Part shown: positions 18,956 to 26,584 of the stretch, piece by piece
Numbering within the stretch: position 1 is the stretch's first letter
Layout of the letters: the number at the start of each line of letters is the position of its first letter
Origin: Microcystis aeruginosa W13-11
Lineage (GTDB): Bacteria > Cyanobacteriota > Cyanobacteriia > Cyanobacteriales > Microcystaceae
Assembly (NCBI GenBank): GCA_009995705.1
Contig: JAADBR010000001.1
Span: 1-64,000, forward strand
Length of the DNA: 64,000 nt
Reading direction: 5' to 3'
Translations under genes and position numbers: made by a program
Notes under the pieces: model-generated
Told to the model about the DNA's origin: nothing
Seen by the model: the letters and a program-made list of their open reading frames with translations, nothing else
The model's database searches: none

Positions 18956-18968
18956 CCTCTGGTCGGAC

Positions 18969-19009
18969 GGTAAATGTAAAGGAATATTACAAACTCCTTG
19001 GCATTTACC
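18969..19009 (+). terminator. Inverted repeat after sdhA, possible terminator
   Basis: GGTAAATG and CATTTACC enclose a second pair, AAGGA and TCCTT. There is no T-run afterwards, so it may be an RNA-stabilising or attenuating hairpin rather than a classic terminator. Confidence 0.5.
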
Positions 19010-19038
19010 GAGATTTAGTCCTATACTAAATAAAGCAA

Positions 19039-19112
<74 letters not shown>

Positions 19113-19148
19113 TTACTTATAAAGCCGGTAGTTAACCCCGATTTCCCG

Positions 19149-19883
19149 TTAGGGAACATCGAACATTACCCGTTCAAGAGAGCGATTGGGGTCAATGTAA
19201 GATTGGCGAGAATGGAGACAAGTATAATTATCTATGATCAATATTTGTCCTGCTTTTAAATAGAGCGGAACCTGATAGGCTTCAAACAGTACCAGAAATT
19301 TATCACATAAAGCCATTAAACGGGGATTTAGACCGGAAGCGACCGGTTTATTAAGATCGGGGCTAAATTCCCGATAAATCAGCACATTATAGCTAAAGCG
19401 GGTGATTTCGGCATCTCGTTGCCAAATTGGTGCAAAACAGCTTTCTTTGCCGTCTTTGGACATAAAATATTGAGGTTGAGCCGCCATAAAATGTTGTTCC
19501 TCAAGGGTAAAATGACGCAATAAGTCATCAAACTTAACCAAAGTCGTTGCACCCCCACCCCAACGATCCAGAGTTTTACAGCGCAAACAGAGGTATTTAG
19601 GAGGGATAGCTTTGTAGGACCATTCTGTATGAGGTAAAAGCCCAATTCCGGGGGATTGTGCGTCACTTTTTCCCATAGCGTCAGGATTTGCTTGGATAGG
19701 ATAGATAATCTCTCCGTTAGTTTGGATAACGGGGGTTGCTTGGGTAAAATCCTGTAAACATTGAAACCAGCGATCGCACCAAGCATTATCGAAGACAACA
19801 AAACCGTTCTTTTTAACGATATAGCTACCAAATCCTCTGGAAATGCGCCCAAACCCTATCTTATCCCGAATTTTACCAAGCAT
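19149..19883 (-). CDS. TauD/TfdA-like Fe(II)/2-oxoglutarate oxygenase
   Basis: The 244-residue product carries the metal triad of this superfamily as His85-x-Glu87 (PHTEWSY) and a distal His near 224 (NYTCLHSRQS), with Arg further on for 2-oxoglutarate. HxE instead of HxD is known in clavaminate synthase-like members. The substrate is unknown. In-frame sequence before the ATG at 19883 (RWGWFLGWWERA) looks coding but has no start codon, so the N-terminus may be truncated or mis-started. Upstream lies the gene remnant at 19924 on the opposite strand. Confidence 0.75.
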   Translation of the reverse strand: MLGKIRDKIGFGRISRGFGSYIVKKNGFVVFDNAWCDRWFQCLQDFTQATPVIQTNGEIIYPIQANPDAMGKSDAQSPGIGLLPHTEWSYKAIPPKYLCLRCKTLDRWGGGATTLVKFDDLLRHFTLEEQHFMAAQPQYFMSKDGKESCFAPIWQRDAEITRFSYNVLIYREFSPDLNKPVASGLNPRLMALCDKFLVLFEAYQVPLYLKAGQILIIDNYTCLHSRQSYIDPNRSLERVMFDVP

Positions 19884-19923
19884 GGCACGCTCCCACCAAC
19901 CCAGAAACCACCCCCATCGGTGA

Positions 19924-20292
19924 CACCCCCACTTACTCCCCCCTGAGTACCTTTACCTTAACCCCGAAACCCTCAACCACTATAATACATCTGAACTTAG
20001 CCAAGAACTCTGTAATCTTATCTACCACAGACTGCAACAATACCCCATCCCGGAAGCCAACAACATCCCCCAACTCAAACGTCATCTTATCCCTCTAATC
20101 GACCAAAATCCCCAATTAACTCTCATTTTCGGAGAAAGTAACCCTAGCGAAACCCTTTTATCCCTCTGTCAACAACTTAACCCGACTATTCCCACCGCAT
20201 GGATTACCGAAAACCCCATTGCTAACCTACAAACCTTCTCCCCCAACCAACCCAACCTAATCGAAGTGATCTTAAACTGGAAAAATCGGTAA
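19924..20292 (+). pseudogene. 5'-truncated gene, unknown family
   Basis: The frame is open for about 122 codons to TAA but has no ATG, GTG or TTG near its beginning. The sequence EYLYLNPETLNHYNTSELSQ onward, ending EVILNWKNR, has normal codon composition and reads like the C-terminal part of a real protein. I do not recognise the family. It is cut off just where the 2OG oxygenase gene begins on the other strand. Confidence 0.5.
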
Positions 20293-20300
20293 ACACCTCT

Positions 20301-20393
20301 GAATTATGCCAAGAATTGGGTATTCCCTTGGTTAAAGACTGTGAGGAACTGTTAGGGCAAATTCAGGAAAACTTAGGAGAAGCCAACAAATAA
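20301..20393 (+). pseudogene. TPR-end fragment, copy 1
   Basis: A 30-codon fragment, ELCQELGIPLVKDCEELLGQ onward to a stop, is nearly identical at DNA level to 22312-22404 and similar to 21513-21626. It lacks the upstream helices and a start. It looks like the C-terminus of a tetratricopeptide protein left by recombination. Confidence 0.6.
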
Positions 20394-20394
20394 A

Positions 20395-20727
20395 ATGAAA
20401 CTTCCCAATGCCGATCAAGCCAACCTAGGAGACAAACTTGAACGTTACTGCCTCAATCCTGAGCATTCAAAAGGAAAACATAAAGCCTTGCTTTTCAAAC
20501 AAAGATTAGGGATTACCTTAGCTAATAAAGAAATTCTAGAAAATGCTCTTAAAAAAGCAGTAATGGAAGGAGAAGCCGAACTTTATAAAATCGATCAATA
20601 TGGCACTCACTATGATCTGAAATTTAACCTCTGTACCGACATCGGAGAATCCTTAATTTTAAGTTGCTGGATTGTCCAAATAACTGAAAATTTTCCTCGT
20701 CTTACTAATGTCTATCCCATTAATTAA
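20395..20727 (+). CDS. DUF6883 domain-containing protein
   Basis: The 110-residue product begins MKLPNADQANLGDKLERYCL and contains NPEHSKGKHKALLFKQRLGI, the characteristic DUF6883 block. It is followed at 7 bp by a DUF4926 gene; the two often occur together in cyanobacteria and resemble a toxin-antitoxin-like pair. That role is inferred from size, pairing and position in a hotspot full of such modules. No catalytic motif is evident. Confidence 0.75.
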   Translation: MKLPNADQANLGDKLERYCLNPEHSKGKHKALLFKQRLGITLANKEILENALKKAVMEGEAELYKIDQYGTHYDLKFNLCTDIGESLILSCWIVQITENFPRLTNVYPIN

Positions 20728-20734
20728 CTAGCCC

Positions 20735-20980
20735 ATGATGAATACCATTCAAGAATACGACCTCGTTGCCCTAACGGAAGATGTTACGGCTACTCACAAA
20801 ACGACCCATCAGCCCATCCTTCTGCGTCGCGGACAAATGGGAACTGTTTTAATGTCTTTTAATCAGCAAGCTTTTCTGATTGATTTTACCGATCAAAACG
20901 GTCAAACCTTTGCGATGGAAACCGTTGATCACTCAAAACTTCTACGGCTGATCAGTGAACCTGAATTAGTCTCAGTCTAA
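20735..20980 (+). CDS. DUF4926 domain-containing protein
   Basis: The 81-residue product begins MMNTIQEYDLVALTEDV and shows LLRRGQMGTVLMSF and FLIDFTDQNGQTFAMETV, the small beta-barrel-like DUF4926 pattern. It probably forms a two-gene unit with the DUF6883 gene just upstream. Biochemical role unknown. Confidence 0.8.
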   Translation: MMNTIQEYDLVALTEDVTATHKTTHQPILLRRGQMGTVLMSFNQQAFLIDFTDQNGQTFAMETVDHSKLLRLISEPELVSV

Positions 20981-20985
20981 GATAA

Positions 20986-21150
20986 AACTTTCGCCAACTT
21001 TTAGATAGAACTCTTTATCTTGCTATCCGGGAAAAAACTTTCAACAGCTTATTTCATCAAGAAATTGGTCAGATAATCCTCGAAGAAAAAACACTAAAAC
21101 TAATTATCTTTAACCCTGACAATGAGGTAATCACCCAATGGATAAACTAA
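20986..21150 (+). pseudogene. XisH, 5'-truncated remnant
   Basis: An open frame without a start codon reads LLDRTLYLAIREKTFNSLF and ends LIIFNPDNEVITQWIN, matching the last about 55 residues of XisH, the partner of XisI. The rest of XisH (over half the protein) is missing. It overlaps the xisI start by 13 nt, the normal arrangement of the pair. Confidence 0.75.
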
Positions 21151-21473
21151 ACCATTACCGCGAAATTATTCATCAGATTCTTGTCCCCTATAGCCAAATT
21201 ATTTATAACAATGCGGACATTCAAAATCGTCTAGCTTTTGATCCTCAGAATGATCAATATCTCGTTATTTCAGAAGGTTGGCAACAGAATCAGCGTTATC
21301 ATGATTGTCTGATTCATTTAGAAATTATTAACGAGAAAATTTGGGTACAATGTGACAACACCGAAGACGGTATCACCAAAGAATTACTAAGCGCAGGCAT
21401 TGCTAAAGAAGATATTGTTTTGGGATTTCATGAACCTAAAATACGTCAATATACAGGCTTCGCTCTTGCTTAA
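21138..21473 (+). CDS. xisI: XisI family protein
   Basis: The 111-residue product begins MDKLNHYREIIHQIL and contains YLVISEGWQQNQRYHDCLIH, IWVQCDNTEDGITKELLSAG and DIVLGFHEP, all diagnostic of XisI. XisH and XisI were named as factors controlling excision of the fdxN element in Anabaena, but most homologues, as here, have no such element nearby, and they are common in accessory regions. The xisH partner is truncated, so this xisI is effectively orphaned. Confidence 0.9.
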   Translation: MDKLNHYREIIHQILVPYSQIIYNNADIQNRLAFDPQNDQYLVISEGWQQNQRYHDCLIHLEIINEKIWVQCDNTEDGITKELLSAGIAKEDIVLGFHEPKIRQYTGFALA

Positions 21474-21482
21474 CGTTTAAAT

Positions 21483-21626
21483 ATGATGGATAATTCTCAA
21501 GACTGCGATCGCGCTCTTAACTACTGCCAACAAGCCCTTAAATTCTCCCAAGAGCTAGGCATTCCCCTAAGGAAAGACGGTGAGAAACTCCTCGCCAAAA
21601 TTCAGGCTACATTAGAAGGAGATTAG
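21483..21626 (+). CDS. TPR-end small protein, copy 2
   Basis: This 47-residue frame starts MMDNSQDCDRALNYCQQALK and continues QELGIPLRKDGEKLLAKIQA. It is a diverged copy of the sequence at 22192-22404 and contains a HIP1 octamer. It could be expressed as a single helical hairpin, but more likely is a residue of a larger TPR gene. It sits 9 bp after xisI. Confidence 0.4.
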   Translation: MMDNSQDCDRALNYCQQALKFSQELGIPLRKDGEKLLAKIQATLEGD

Positions 21627-21707
21627 AAACCCTTGATCACCTATACCAACCATGAAAATTAAAGCGATTCTCAAAATTTAACTTTTTATCCAAATAGGAG
21701 AAATTTC

Positions 21708-21941
21708 ATGAGTACCACCATCAATCTTCAAATCACTTTTGAATCTATAACCGAAGCGATTAAATCCCTTGACTTAACGCAAAAACAACAATTATTAGAA
21801 ATACTAGAACAACAAATTTTTCAAGCAGAAGAAACTTCCTATCAAGACGACGAGGAAACCTTAGCAGAACTTCAACAAGTTCGGGATGAATATCAATCAG
21901 GCGACTATGTGACCCTTGAACAATACTTGAGCAAGGATTAA
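21708..21941 (+). CDS. Putative antitoxin of a RelE/ParE pair
   Basis: The 77-residue acidic product begins MSTTINLQITFESITEAI and has a helical segment LTQKQQLLEILEQQIFQ and a Glu/Asp-rich tail. TAGGAG lies 9 bp before the ATG. It is followed at 6 bp by a broken RelE/ParE toxin gene, the usual order antitoxin then toxin. The antitoxin family is not firmly identified. It is intact while its toxin is not. Confidence 0.65.
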   Translation: MSTTINLQITFESITEAIKSLDLTQKQQLLEILEQQIFQAEETSYQDDEETLAELQQVRDEYQSGDYVTLEQYLSKD

Positions 21942-21947
21942 ATCACA

Positions 21948-22205
21948 ATGGATTATAGTATTAAAATCTCTAAATCTGTATAACAACAGATTGATAACTT
22001 ACCTAATCCCATCAAAAATCGTATTCTTGAAAAAATCAAAGATTTATCAAGAGAACCGCGTCCCTCTGGTGTAGTTAAATTAAAAAATTCTGATTATGAA
22101 TACCGTTTGCGTGTTGGTGACTATCGAGTTCTCTATGAAATTGATGACCCAAAACAGGTAATACTCATCTTGCAATGTAAACATCGAAGAGATGTCTATC
22201 GCTAA
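21948..22205 (+). pseudogene. RelE/ParE toxin with nonsense codon
   Basis: The frame encodes an 85-residue RelE/ParE-like toxin (RPSGVVKL, YRLRVGDYRVLYEID, HRRDVYR) but codon 12 is TAA after ISKSV. Everything after it is conserved, so a single substitution inactivated it or the remainder is made only by re-initiation or readthrough. It is related to the intact toxin at 43824-44087. Confidence 0.85.
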
Positions 22206-22404
22206 TAATTTAGAAACATTGCGCTACTTCAAATCCGAATTGGTGTTTCTCGCCGAAATCGCCCATAAAACTAATCGCCCTGAACTTGCCCTCAGCTATT
22301 GCCAACAAGCGCTTGAATTATGCCAAGAATTGGGTATTCCCTTGGTTAAAAATTGTGAGGAATTGTTAGGTCAAATTCAGGCTACATTAGAAGATAATAA
22401 TTAA
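22192..22404 (+). CDS. TPR-end small protein, copy 3
   Basis: The 70-residue product begins MSIANNLETLRYFKSELVFL and has a TPR-like pair, NRPELALSYCQQALELCQEL, ending LGQIQATLEDNN. It overlaps the toxin frame by 14 nt. It is the longest of three related sequences (20301, 21483). It may be a small adaptor or the stump of a larger TPR protein. Confidence 0.5.
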   Translation: MSIANNLETLRYFKSELVFLAEIAHKTNRPELALSYCQQALELCQELGIPLVKNCEELLGQIQATLEDNN

Positions 22405-22448
22405 GGTAAATTATTATCTCAACAATCAATATTTAACTGAACAAAGGA

Positions 22449-22676
22449 ATGATAAAACTAACTTTAAACGAAGCCCAAAGTCAACTATCTGACCTCCTTA
22501 AAGCTGCCTCAAAAGGTGAACAAGTTATTATCCAGAATCATGAAGGTTAAGACTTTCAACTTATTTCTCTTGCTCCCAATGTTAAAAATCCCCAATATGG
22601 AAGTGCAAAAGGCATCGTTAAAATGCTTGACAATTTTGATGATCCTATCGAAGACTTTGAGAACTATATGCCATGA
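22449..22676 (+). pseudogene. Phd/YefM-like antitoxin with nonsense codon
   Basis: The frame encodes a 75-residue antitoxin: MIKLTLNEAQSQLSDLLKAA is the Phd N-terminus, GEQVIIQNHEG follows, then TAA at codon 34, then DFQLISLAPNVKNPQYGSAK and an acidic C-terminal tail. The stop overlaps the toxin start (ATGA). An internal ATG at codon 59 could restart just the acidic C-terminal peptide. The toxin downstream is intact. Confidence 0.85.
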
Positions 22677-23059
22677 AAATTTTAATGGATACCCATACTT
22701 TTTTATGGTTTATCGAAGGTGATAATAATCTTAGTGATACTGCTCGTTCTCTGATCGAAAATAATCAATATCAAAAACGATTAAGTATCGCTAGTCTTTG
22801 GGAAATGTCCATCAAAGCCAGCCTTAACAGATTAGAATTAAAGACGACTTTCCCAAATTTAATTCAAAATTATGTTTATGGTGACGGCTTTGATATACTA
22901 TCTATTAACGCCGAACATCTCGAACAACTCAAGAGACTCCCTTACTACCATAAAGATCCTTTTGATCGCCTAATAATCGCTCAAAGCTTAACTGAAAATA
23001 TTCCGATTATCACTAAAGATGAGTTATTTAAGCGATATACTGAAAATTCATTGTGGTAA
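22673..23059 (+). CDS. VapC-like PIN-domain toxin
   Basis: The 128-residue PIN ribonuclease shows the acidic residues of the family: Asp6 in ILMDTHTFLWF, Glu in IASLWEMSIKASL near 43, Asp in HKDPFDRLIIAQ near 97 and Asp in PIITKDELF near 115. Its ATG overlaps the stop of the Phd-like antitoxin, the normal coupled arrangement. The toxin frame is intact although the antitoxin has a nonsense codon, an unusual combination. Confidence 0.9.
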   Translation: MKILMDTHTFLWFIEGDNNLSDTARSLIENNQYQKRLSIASLWEMSIKASLNRLELKTTFPNLIQNYVYGDGFDILSINAEHLEQLKRLPYYHKDPFDRLIIAQSLTENIPIITKDELFKRYTENSLW

Positions 23060-23132
23060 ACCTGAAAAGAAGAAACTTTAGCAAATTAATCACAAAAACT
23101 AACAGGCAAACTTTAAACCCTATGGATTCCCC

Positions 23133-23306
23133 ATGCAAAACCCAATTAACCTCACTATTGAACGCTTTCAAGAAAACGGCCAAGATTACTATGTCGCCAT
23201 CAGTCCTGATATACAAGGACTTGTCGCTGAAGCTGATACAATAGATGCCGTCATTGATATTGCCAAAGACTTAATTCCGAGCAATTCCCATTTTAAGGTT
23301 TCATGA
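23133..23306 (+). pseudogene. HicB/DUF1902-like antitoxin, cut by MITE
   Basis: From ATG 23133 the frame reads INLTIERFQENGQDYYVAIS and PDIQGLVAEADTIDAVIDIA, a HicB/DUF1902-type fold that partners small toxins. At 23279 the family A MITE begins and the frame runs into it, stopping at 23306 after nine foreign codons. The rest of the gene and any partner are gone. Confidence 0.7.
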
Positions 23307-23400
23307 CATTAAAACCCTTGCACCTAGAGGAGTTAAAATTCTTTAACGAATCTCTAGATCGCTGAAACAACGCAAAATCGTTTCAAAATGAGAATTGCTG
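23279..23400. mobile_element. MITE family A, copy 2 (122 bp)
   Basis: Same length and orientation as the copy at 334-455 and highly similar throughout, including CTCTAGATCGCTGAAACAAC. The ends are GAGCAATTCCCATTTT and AAAATGAGAATTGCTG. Unlike copy 1 the flanks do not match (left TTAATTCC, right GAATGGGT), so one flank was replaced after insertion. Confidence 0.8.
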
Positions 23401-23404
23401 GAAT

Positions 23405-23436
23405 GGGTAGGGTTGATTCATGAATCAACCCTACCC
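23405..23436. repeat. Perfect 32-bp palindrome
   Basis: GGGTAGGGTTGATTCA is followed at once by its exact reverse complement. The central 26 bp also occur at 63667-63692. It begins 4 bp after MITE family A copy 2. Confidence 0.9.
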
Positions 23437-23500
23437 AAACCTCCCGTTGGGGGCGTGGCGCGGTCACTGAGCGTGTCGAAGTGCCGCCCCTAAACCCCGG

Positions 23501-23569
23501 CGCACATTAGTTTTTCGGTGGGATGCTTACACGCAGCCGCTGACACATCTGTAATAATTTAAGAGTCAC
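23501..23569 (+). repeat. Dispersed repeat D, copy 1
   Basis: TTAGTTTTTCGGTGGGATGC and CTGTAATAATTTAAG are shared with 35333-35401, in the same orientation, over about 69 bp with a few differences. The 23437-23500 stretch before it is GC-rich with no recognised feature. Confidence 0.7.
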
Positions 23570-23638
23570 CCCCCTTGCAGGAGTGCCTCTCCTGATACGT
23601 AGCCTATACTCAACGGATTTAGTATCAGATGGGAATCG

Positions 23639-24673
23639 TTACTTAGCTTCAAATTGAGCTTGTTTACGAAGTAATTCCCCGATGGTTAAATTGGGTTGGG
23701 GTCGGCCATCAAAAACCGTTCCTACCTCAAATTTTTGCAACTGCACCCTTGCCAAATGATAGGCCTCGTCGGGTAGGGGAATATAACCAATACTATCTAA
23801 TAAATCAGGAACTCGATCGAGATAATGTTCGACAAATCTCTCTAAAGCGGGATTCTCTTGGGCTTTTTGGGCATTAACATAAATAAACAAAGGACGAGAT
23901 AAAGGCTGATATTTGCTATCCTCGACATTGCTGCGAGTTGGTTTAATACCGTTAACTTTCAAAGCTTTTAATTTATCCCGATTTTGTTCATAGTAAGCAT
24001 GACCAAAATAGCCTAAAGCGTTGGGGTCTTGACTGACGGCATTAACTAAAGCTTGGTCATCTTCACTAAAGTTAAAATCCCCACGACTGGCATCTTTGCC
24101 ATTAATTACCTCACTAAAAAAATCGTAGGTTCCAGAGTCTTTACCCGGTCCATGAAGGGTAATCGGTTGGTCGGGCCAAGCGGGATTAATTTGATTCCAA
24201 CGTTTGATTTTATTCTCGGCTGCTGGTTCCCAAATAGTTCTTAATTCTGTGGTGGAAATATCATCAACCCAGTTATTTTGGGGATTGACTACCACGGTTA
24301 AAGCATCAAAAGCGATCGGTAGTTCGATAAATCTTACCTTATTAGCATCACATTCTTTTAATTCTTCCACAGAAATCGGCCGAGAAGCATTATTAATATC
24401 GGTTTCTCCCGCACAAAATTTTCTAAAACCACCGCCGGTTCCTGAAATATTAGCATCAACTTTAACATCAGCCAAAGCTTTTTGGGGAGGATTGGCTTTA
24501 AAATCTTCGATAACTTTGTCGGTAATTGGTGCTACGGTACTCGAACCATCAATTTTAATTGGTTTTAGGTCTTGAGGATTAATATTGGCACAAGCGGGTA
24601 AAAGTAGAGCAGTGCCTAGGATGGTTGCGACTACTTTGGTGGGACGAGATAGCTGAGTAAAAATTTCTAGCAT
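23639..24673 (-). CDS. sphX: PstS-family phosphate-binding lipoprotein, SphX-like
   Basis: The 344-residue periplasmic phosphate-binding protein has a lipobox (LLLPAC near residue 28) and the PstS ligand segments DGSSTVAPI near 42, GTGGGFRKFC near 78 and GKDSGTYDFF near 177. This is the SphX type, distinct from the second PstS at 25372. The ATG at 24673 is preferred over a TTG three codons earlier. It is transcribed away from pstSCAB, and the pair of binding proteins fits phosphate-starvation uptake. Confidence 0.9.
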   Translation of the reverse strand: MLEIFTQLSRPTKVVATILGTALLLPACANINPQDLKPIKIDGSSTVAPITDKVIEDFKANPPQKALADVKVDANISGTGGGFRKFCAGETDINNASRPISVEELKECDANKVRFIELPIAFDALTVVVNPQNNWVDDISTTELRTIWEPAAENKIKRWNQINPAWPDQPITLHGPGKDSGTYDFFSEVINGKDASRGDFNFSEDDQALVNAVSQDPNALGYFGHAYYEQNRDKLKALKVNGIKPTRSNVEDSKYQPLSRPLFIYVNAQKAQENPALERFVEHYLDRVPDLLDSIGYIPLPDEAYHLARVQLQKFEVGTVFDGRPQPNLTIGELLRKQAQFEAK

Positions 24674-24772
24674 AGGTGTCAAAAGGAGAAAGTAAAAACG
24701 GGTATTGGGGAGACTTTTCAGTTATCAGTGGGGAAGTGGGAAGTTTTTTCAGTTATCAGTGAACAGTAAACA

Positions 24773-24863
24773 GAACGTAGGTTGGGTTGAGGCATGAAAC
24801 CCAACGCCCGATTATGTTACGCTACCGCTAACCCATTCAACAAATAATTGTGCCTCCCTACTT
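24773..24863 (+). repeat. MITE family C, right part
   Basis: GAACGTAGGTTGGGTTGAGG through TGCCTCCCTACTT matches the right three quarters of the element at 35486-35605. The left end is missing. The 24690-24772 stretch contains only degenerate GTTATCAGT and GGGGAAGT motifs. Confidence 0.75.
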
Positions 24864-24952
24864 ATCAGTGTGCAGTAATCAGTTATCAGTGAGGGATTGG
24901 GGAGTTTTTTGCAGTAATCGGTAATCGGTGAACTGAAAACTCACATCTGATA

Positions 24953-25045
24953 TAGCGGTAAGCGCTTGAGTGAGATACAAACTAAGCTTTGCCTGGCATG
25001 GTTTATGGCTCGTGACACTGTACCTCATACGACTGCACACCGCTA
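24953..25045 (+). mobile_element. 93-bp MITE family E, copy 1
   Basis: The element runs from TAGCGGTAAGCGCTTGAG to GACTGCACACCGCTA with TA on each side, the pattern of IS630/Tc1-mariner-derived elements. It is identical over all 93 bp (97 counting the flanking TA) to the inverted copy inside the carbonic anhydrase gene at 58236-58328. Here it lies in the sphX-pstS intergenic region. No transposase of that type is in the window. Confidence 0.92.
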
Positions 25046-25295
25046 TAACTGATAACTGACCACTGATTCAAGGCTGAGGGATGATGGCTAAAAACCTTAA
25101 TCTTTTCTTTGTTGTTTTTACGTCACTATAATGGTAAGGAAGGAGAAACCTCCTATATAGACGGGAAAAGTTAGTGGCTTTACCCGCGACTTAAAACTAA
25201 TGTTTAGTCAAAATAAATGGTAAAAGAAGTTGAGATTTTTGTCTAGTTATCGAGAAAAATTTTCTTGACAATACATTACGTTCTTTTATTCACTT

Positions 25296-25325
25296 CTTAA
25301 CCTATTCTTTACCAAGCCGTGGTAA
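25296..25325 (+). promoter_or_regulatory. Pho box upstream of pstS
   Basis: CTTAACCT-ATT-CTTTACCA-AGC-CGTGGTAA fits the cyanobacterial SphR/PhoB box, 8-bp units spaced by 3 bp, with the third unit weak. It ends 46 bp before the pstS ATG, a proper position for activation under phosphate limitation. The rest of 25046-25295 shows no gene. Confidence 0.65.
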
Positions 25326-25371
25326 ATTTTAGCGTAAGATTCAAGGCAGTTTACGGATCAAAATTAATCCT

Positions 25372-26493
25372 ATGCTCAACAAGAACAGAACCCATTTACT
25401 CATAGCCTTATCCATAGCCACTTTAACAGCGACTTTAACCGCTTGTGGTGGCGGTGATAAGGCAGGAACTAGCGGAGAGGGAAGCAATAGAATCGTCCAG
25501 GTTCCCCTAAAAGCAGAGGTCGCCCTCAATGGTGCGGGCGCTTCTTTTCCTGCACCCCTATATCAAAACTGGTTTGTCACCATTAATCAACTACTTTCTA
25601 AACTGCTAATTAACTATCAATCTACTGGTAGCGGGGCGGGAGTCGAACAATTTATCCAAGGTACGATCGATTTTGGCGCTTCCGACGTAGCCATGACTGA
25701 CGAAGATATGGCCAGAGTTAGCCGCGGGGTTTTACTGCTACCGATGACGGCGGGAAGCATCGTTATGGCTTATAATTTGCCCGGAGTAGAAGGGCTGAAA
25801 CTAAGTAGGGAAGCATATGTGGGCATCTTTTTGGGCACGATTACCCGTTGGAACGATGCCAAAATTGCCGCCGATAACCCCGATTTAAAACTACCCGATG
25901 AAGAAATTACCGTAGTTCACCGGGCAGACGGTAGCGGAACAACGGGAGTTTTTACTAAGTTTTTAAGCGCCGTTAGTCCCGAATGGAAAAAAAGCATCGG
26001 TGACGGAAAAGCCGTACAATGGCCGACCCAAAAAGGTAAATTTCTTGGCGGTAGAGGCAATGAGGGCGTAACTGCCCTAATTCAACAAAATCAGGGCTCG
26101 ATCGGTTATATTGAGTACGGTTTCGCTAAAAATAATAACCTGCCCATGGCCGCCCTGCAAAATCAGGCGGGTAAATTTGTCGTTCCCGATGAAACCAACG
26201 CCGCTGCTACCCTCGCTAACGTTGAACTGCCTGAAAATTTACGCGCTTTTATCGTCGATCCGCCGGGGGAAAATTCCTATCCCATTGTCACCTATACCTG
26301 GATGTTGGTTTACAAAAAATACAACGATCCCCAAAAAGCTTTAGCAATGGAGGCGATGATTGAATTTGGACTTAATCAAGGACAAGAACAAGCAGCTCCC
26401 CTTGGTTATATTCCCCTACCGAAAAACGTCCGGGAACGAGTAGCCGCCGCTGCCGATGTCATCTATCCTGATTACACGATCAGGGTGGATTAG
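25372..26493 (+). CDS. pstS: Phosphate ABC transporter, substrate-binding lipoprotein
   Basis: The 373-residue lipoprotein has a signal peptide ending in the lipobox LTAC (Cys25). Phosphate-binding segments are GAGASFPAPLYQ near 54, GSGAGVEQF near 85 and ADGSGTTGVFTKFL near 188. It captures inorganic phosphate for the PstCAB importer encoded directly downstream. A Pho box lies upstream. First gene of the pst operon. Confidence 0.97.
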   Translation: MLNKNRTHLLIALSIATLTATLTACGGGDKAGTSGEGSNRIVQVPLKAEVALNGAGASFPAPLYQNWFVTINQLLSKLLINYQSTGSGAGVEQFIQGTIDFGASDVAMTDEDMARVSRGVLLLPMTAGSIVMAYNLPGVEGLKLSREAYVGIFLGTITRWNDAKIAADNPDLKLPDEEITVVHRADGSGTTGVFTKFLSAVSPEWKKSIGDGKAVQWPTQKGKFLGGRGNEGVTALIQQNQGSIGYIEYGFAKNNNLPMAALQNQAGKFVVPDETNAAATLANVELPENLRAFIVDPPGENSYPIVTYTWMLVYKKYNDPQKALAMEAMIEFGLNQGQEQAAPLGYIPLPKNVRERVAAAADVIYPDYTIRVD

Positions 26494-26584
26494 TCGCCGA
26501 AAAAATGTATTCAAAGTTACAATAGTGTAGAAAGGTCAATTTCGACCTTAGCTACCTCAAACTAGCTGGATTTAACCCCTAATC

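Noticed and set aside
23437..23500. GC-rich stretch with CGGTCACTGAGCGTGTCGAA
   Set aside because: Looks like a short dispersed intergenic motif of cyanobacteria, but no second copy was found in the window, so no claim is made.
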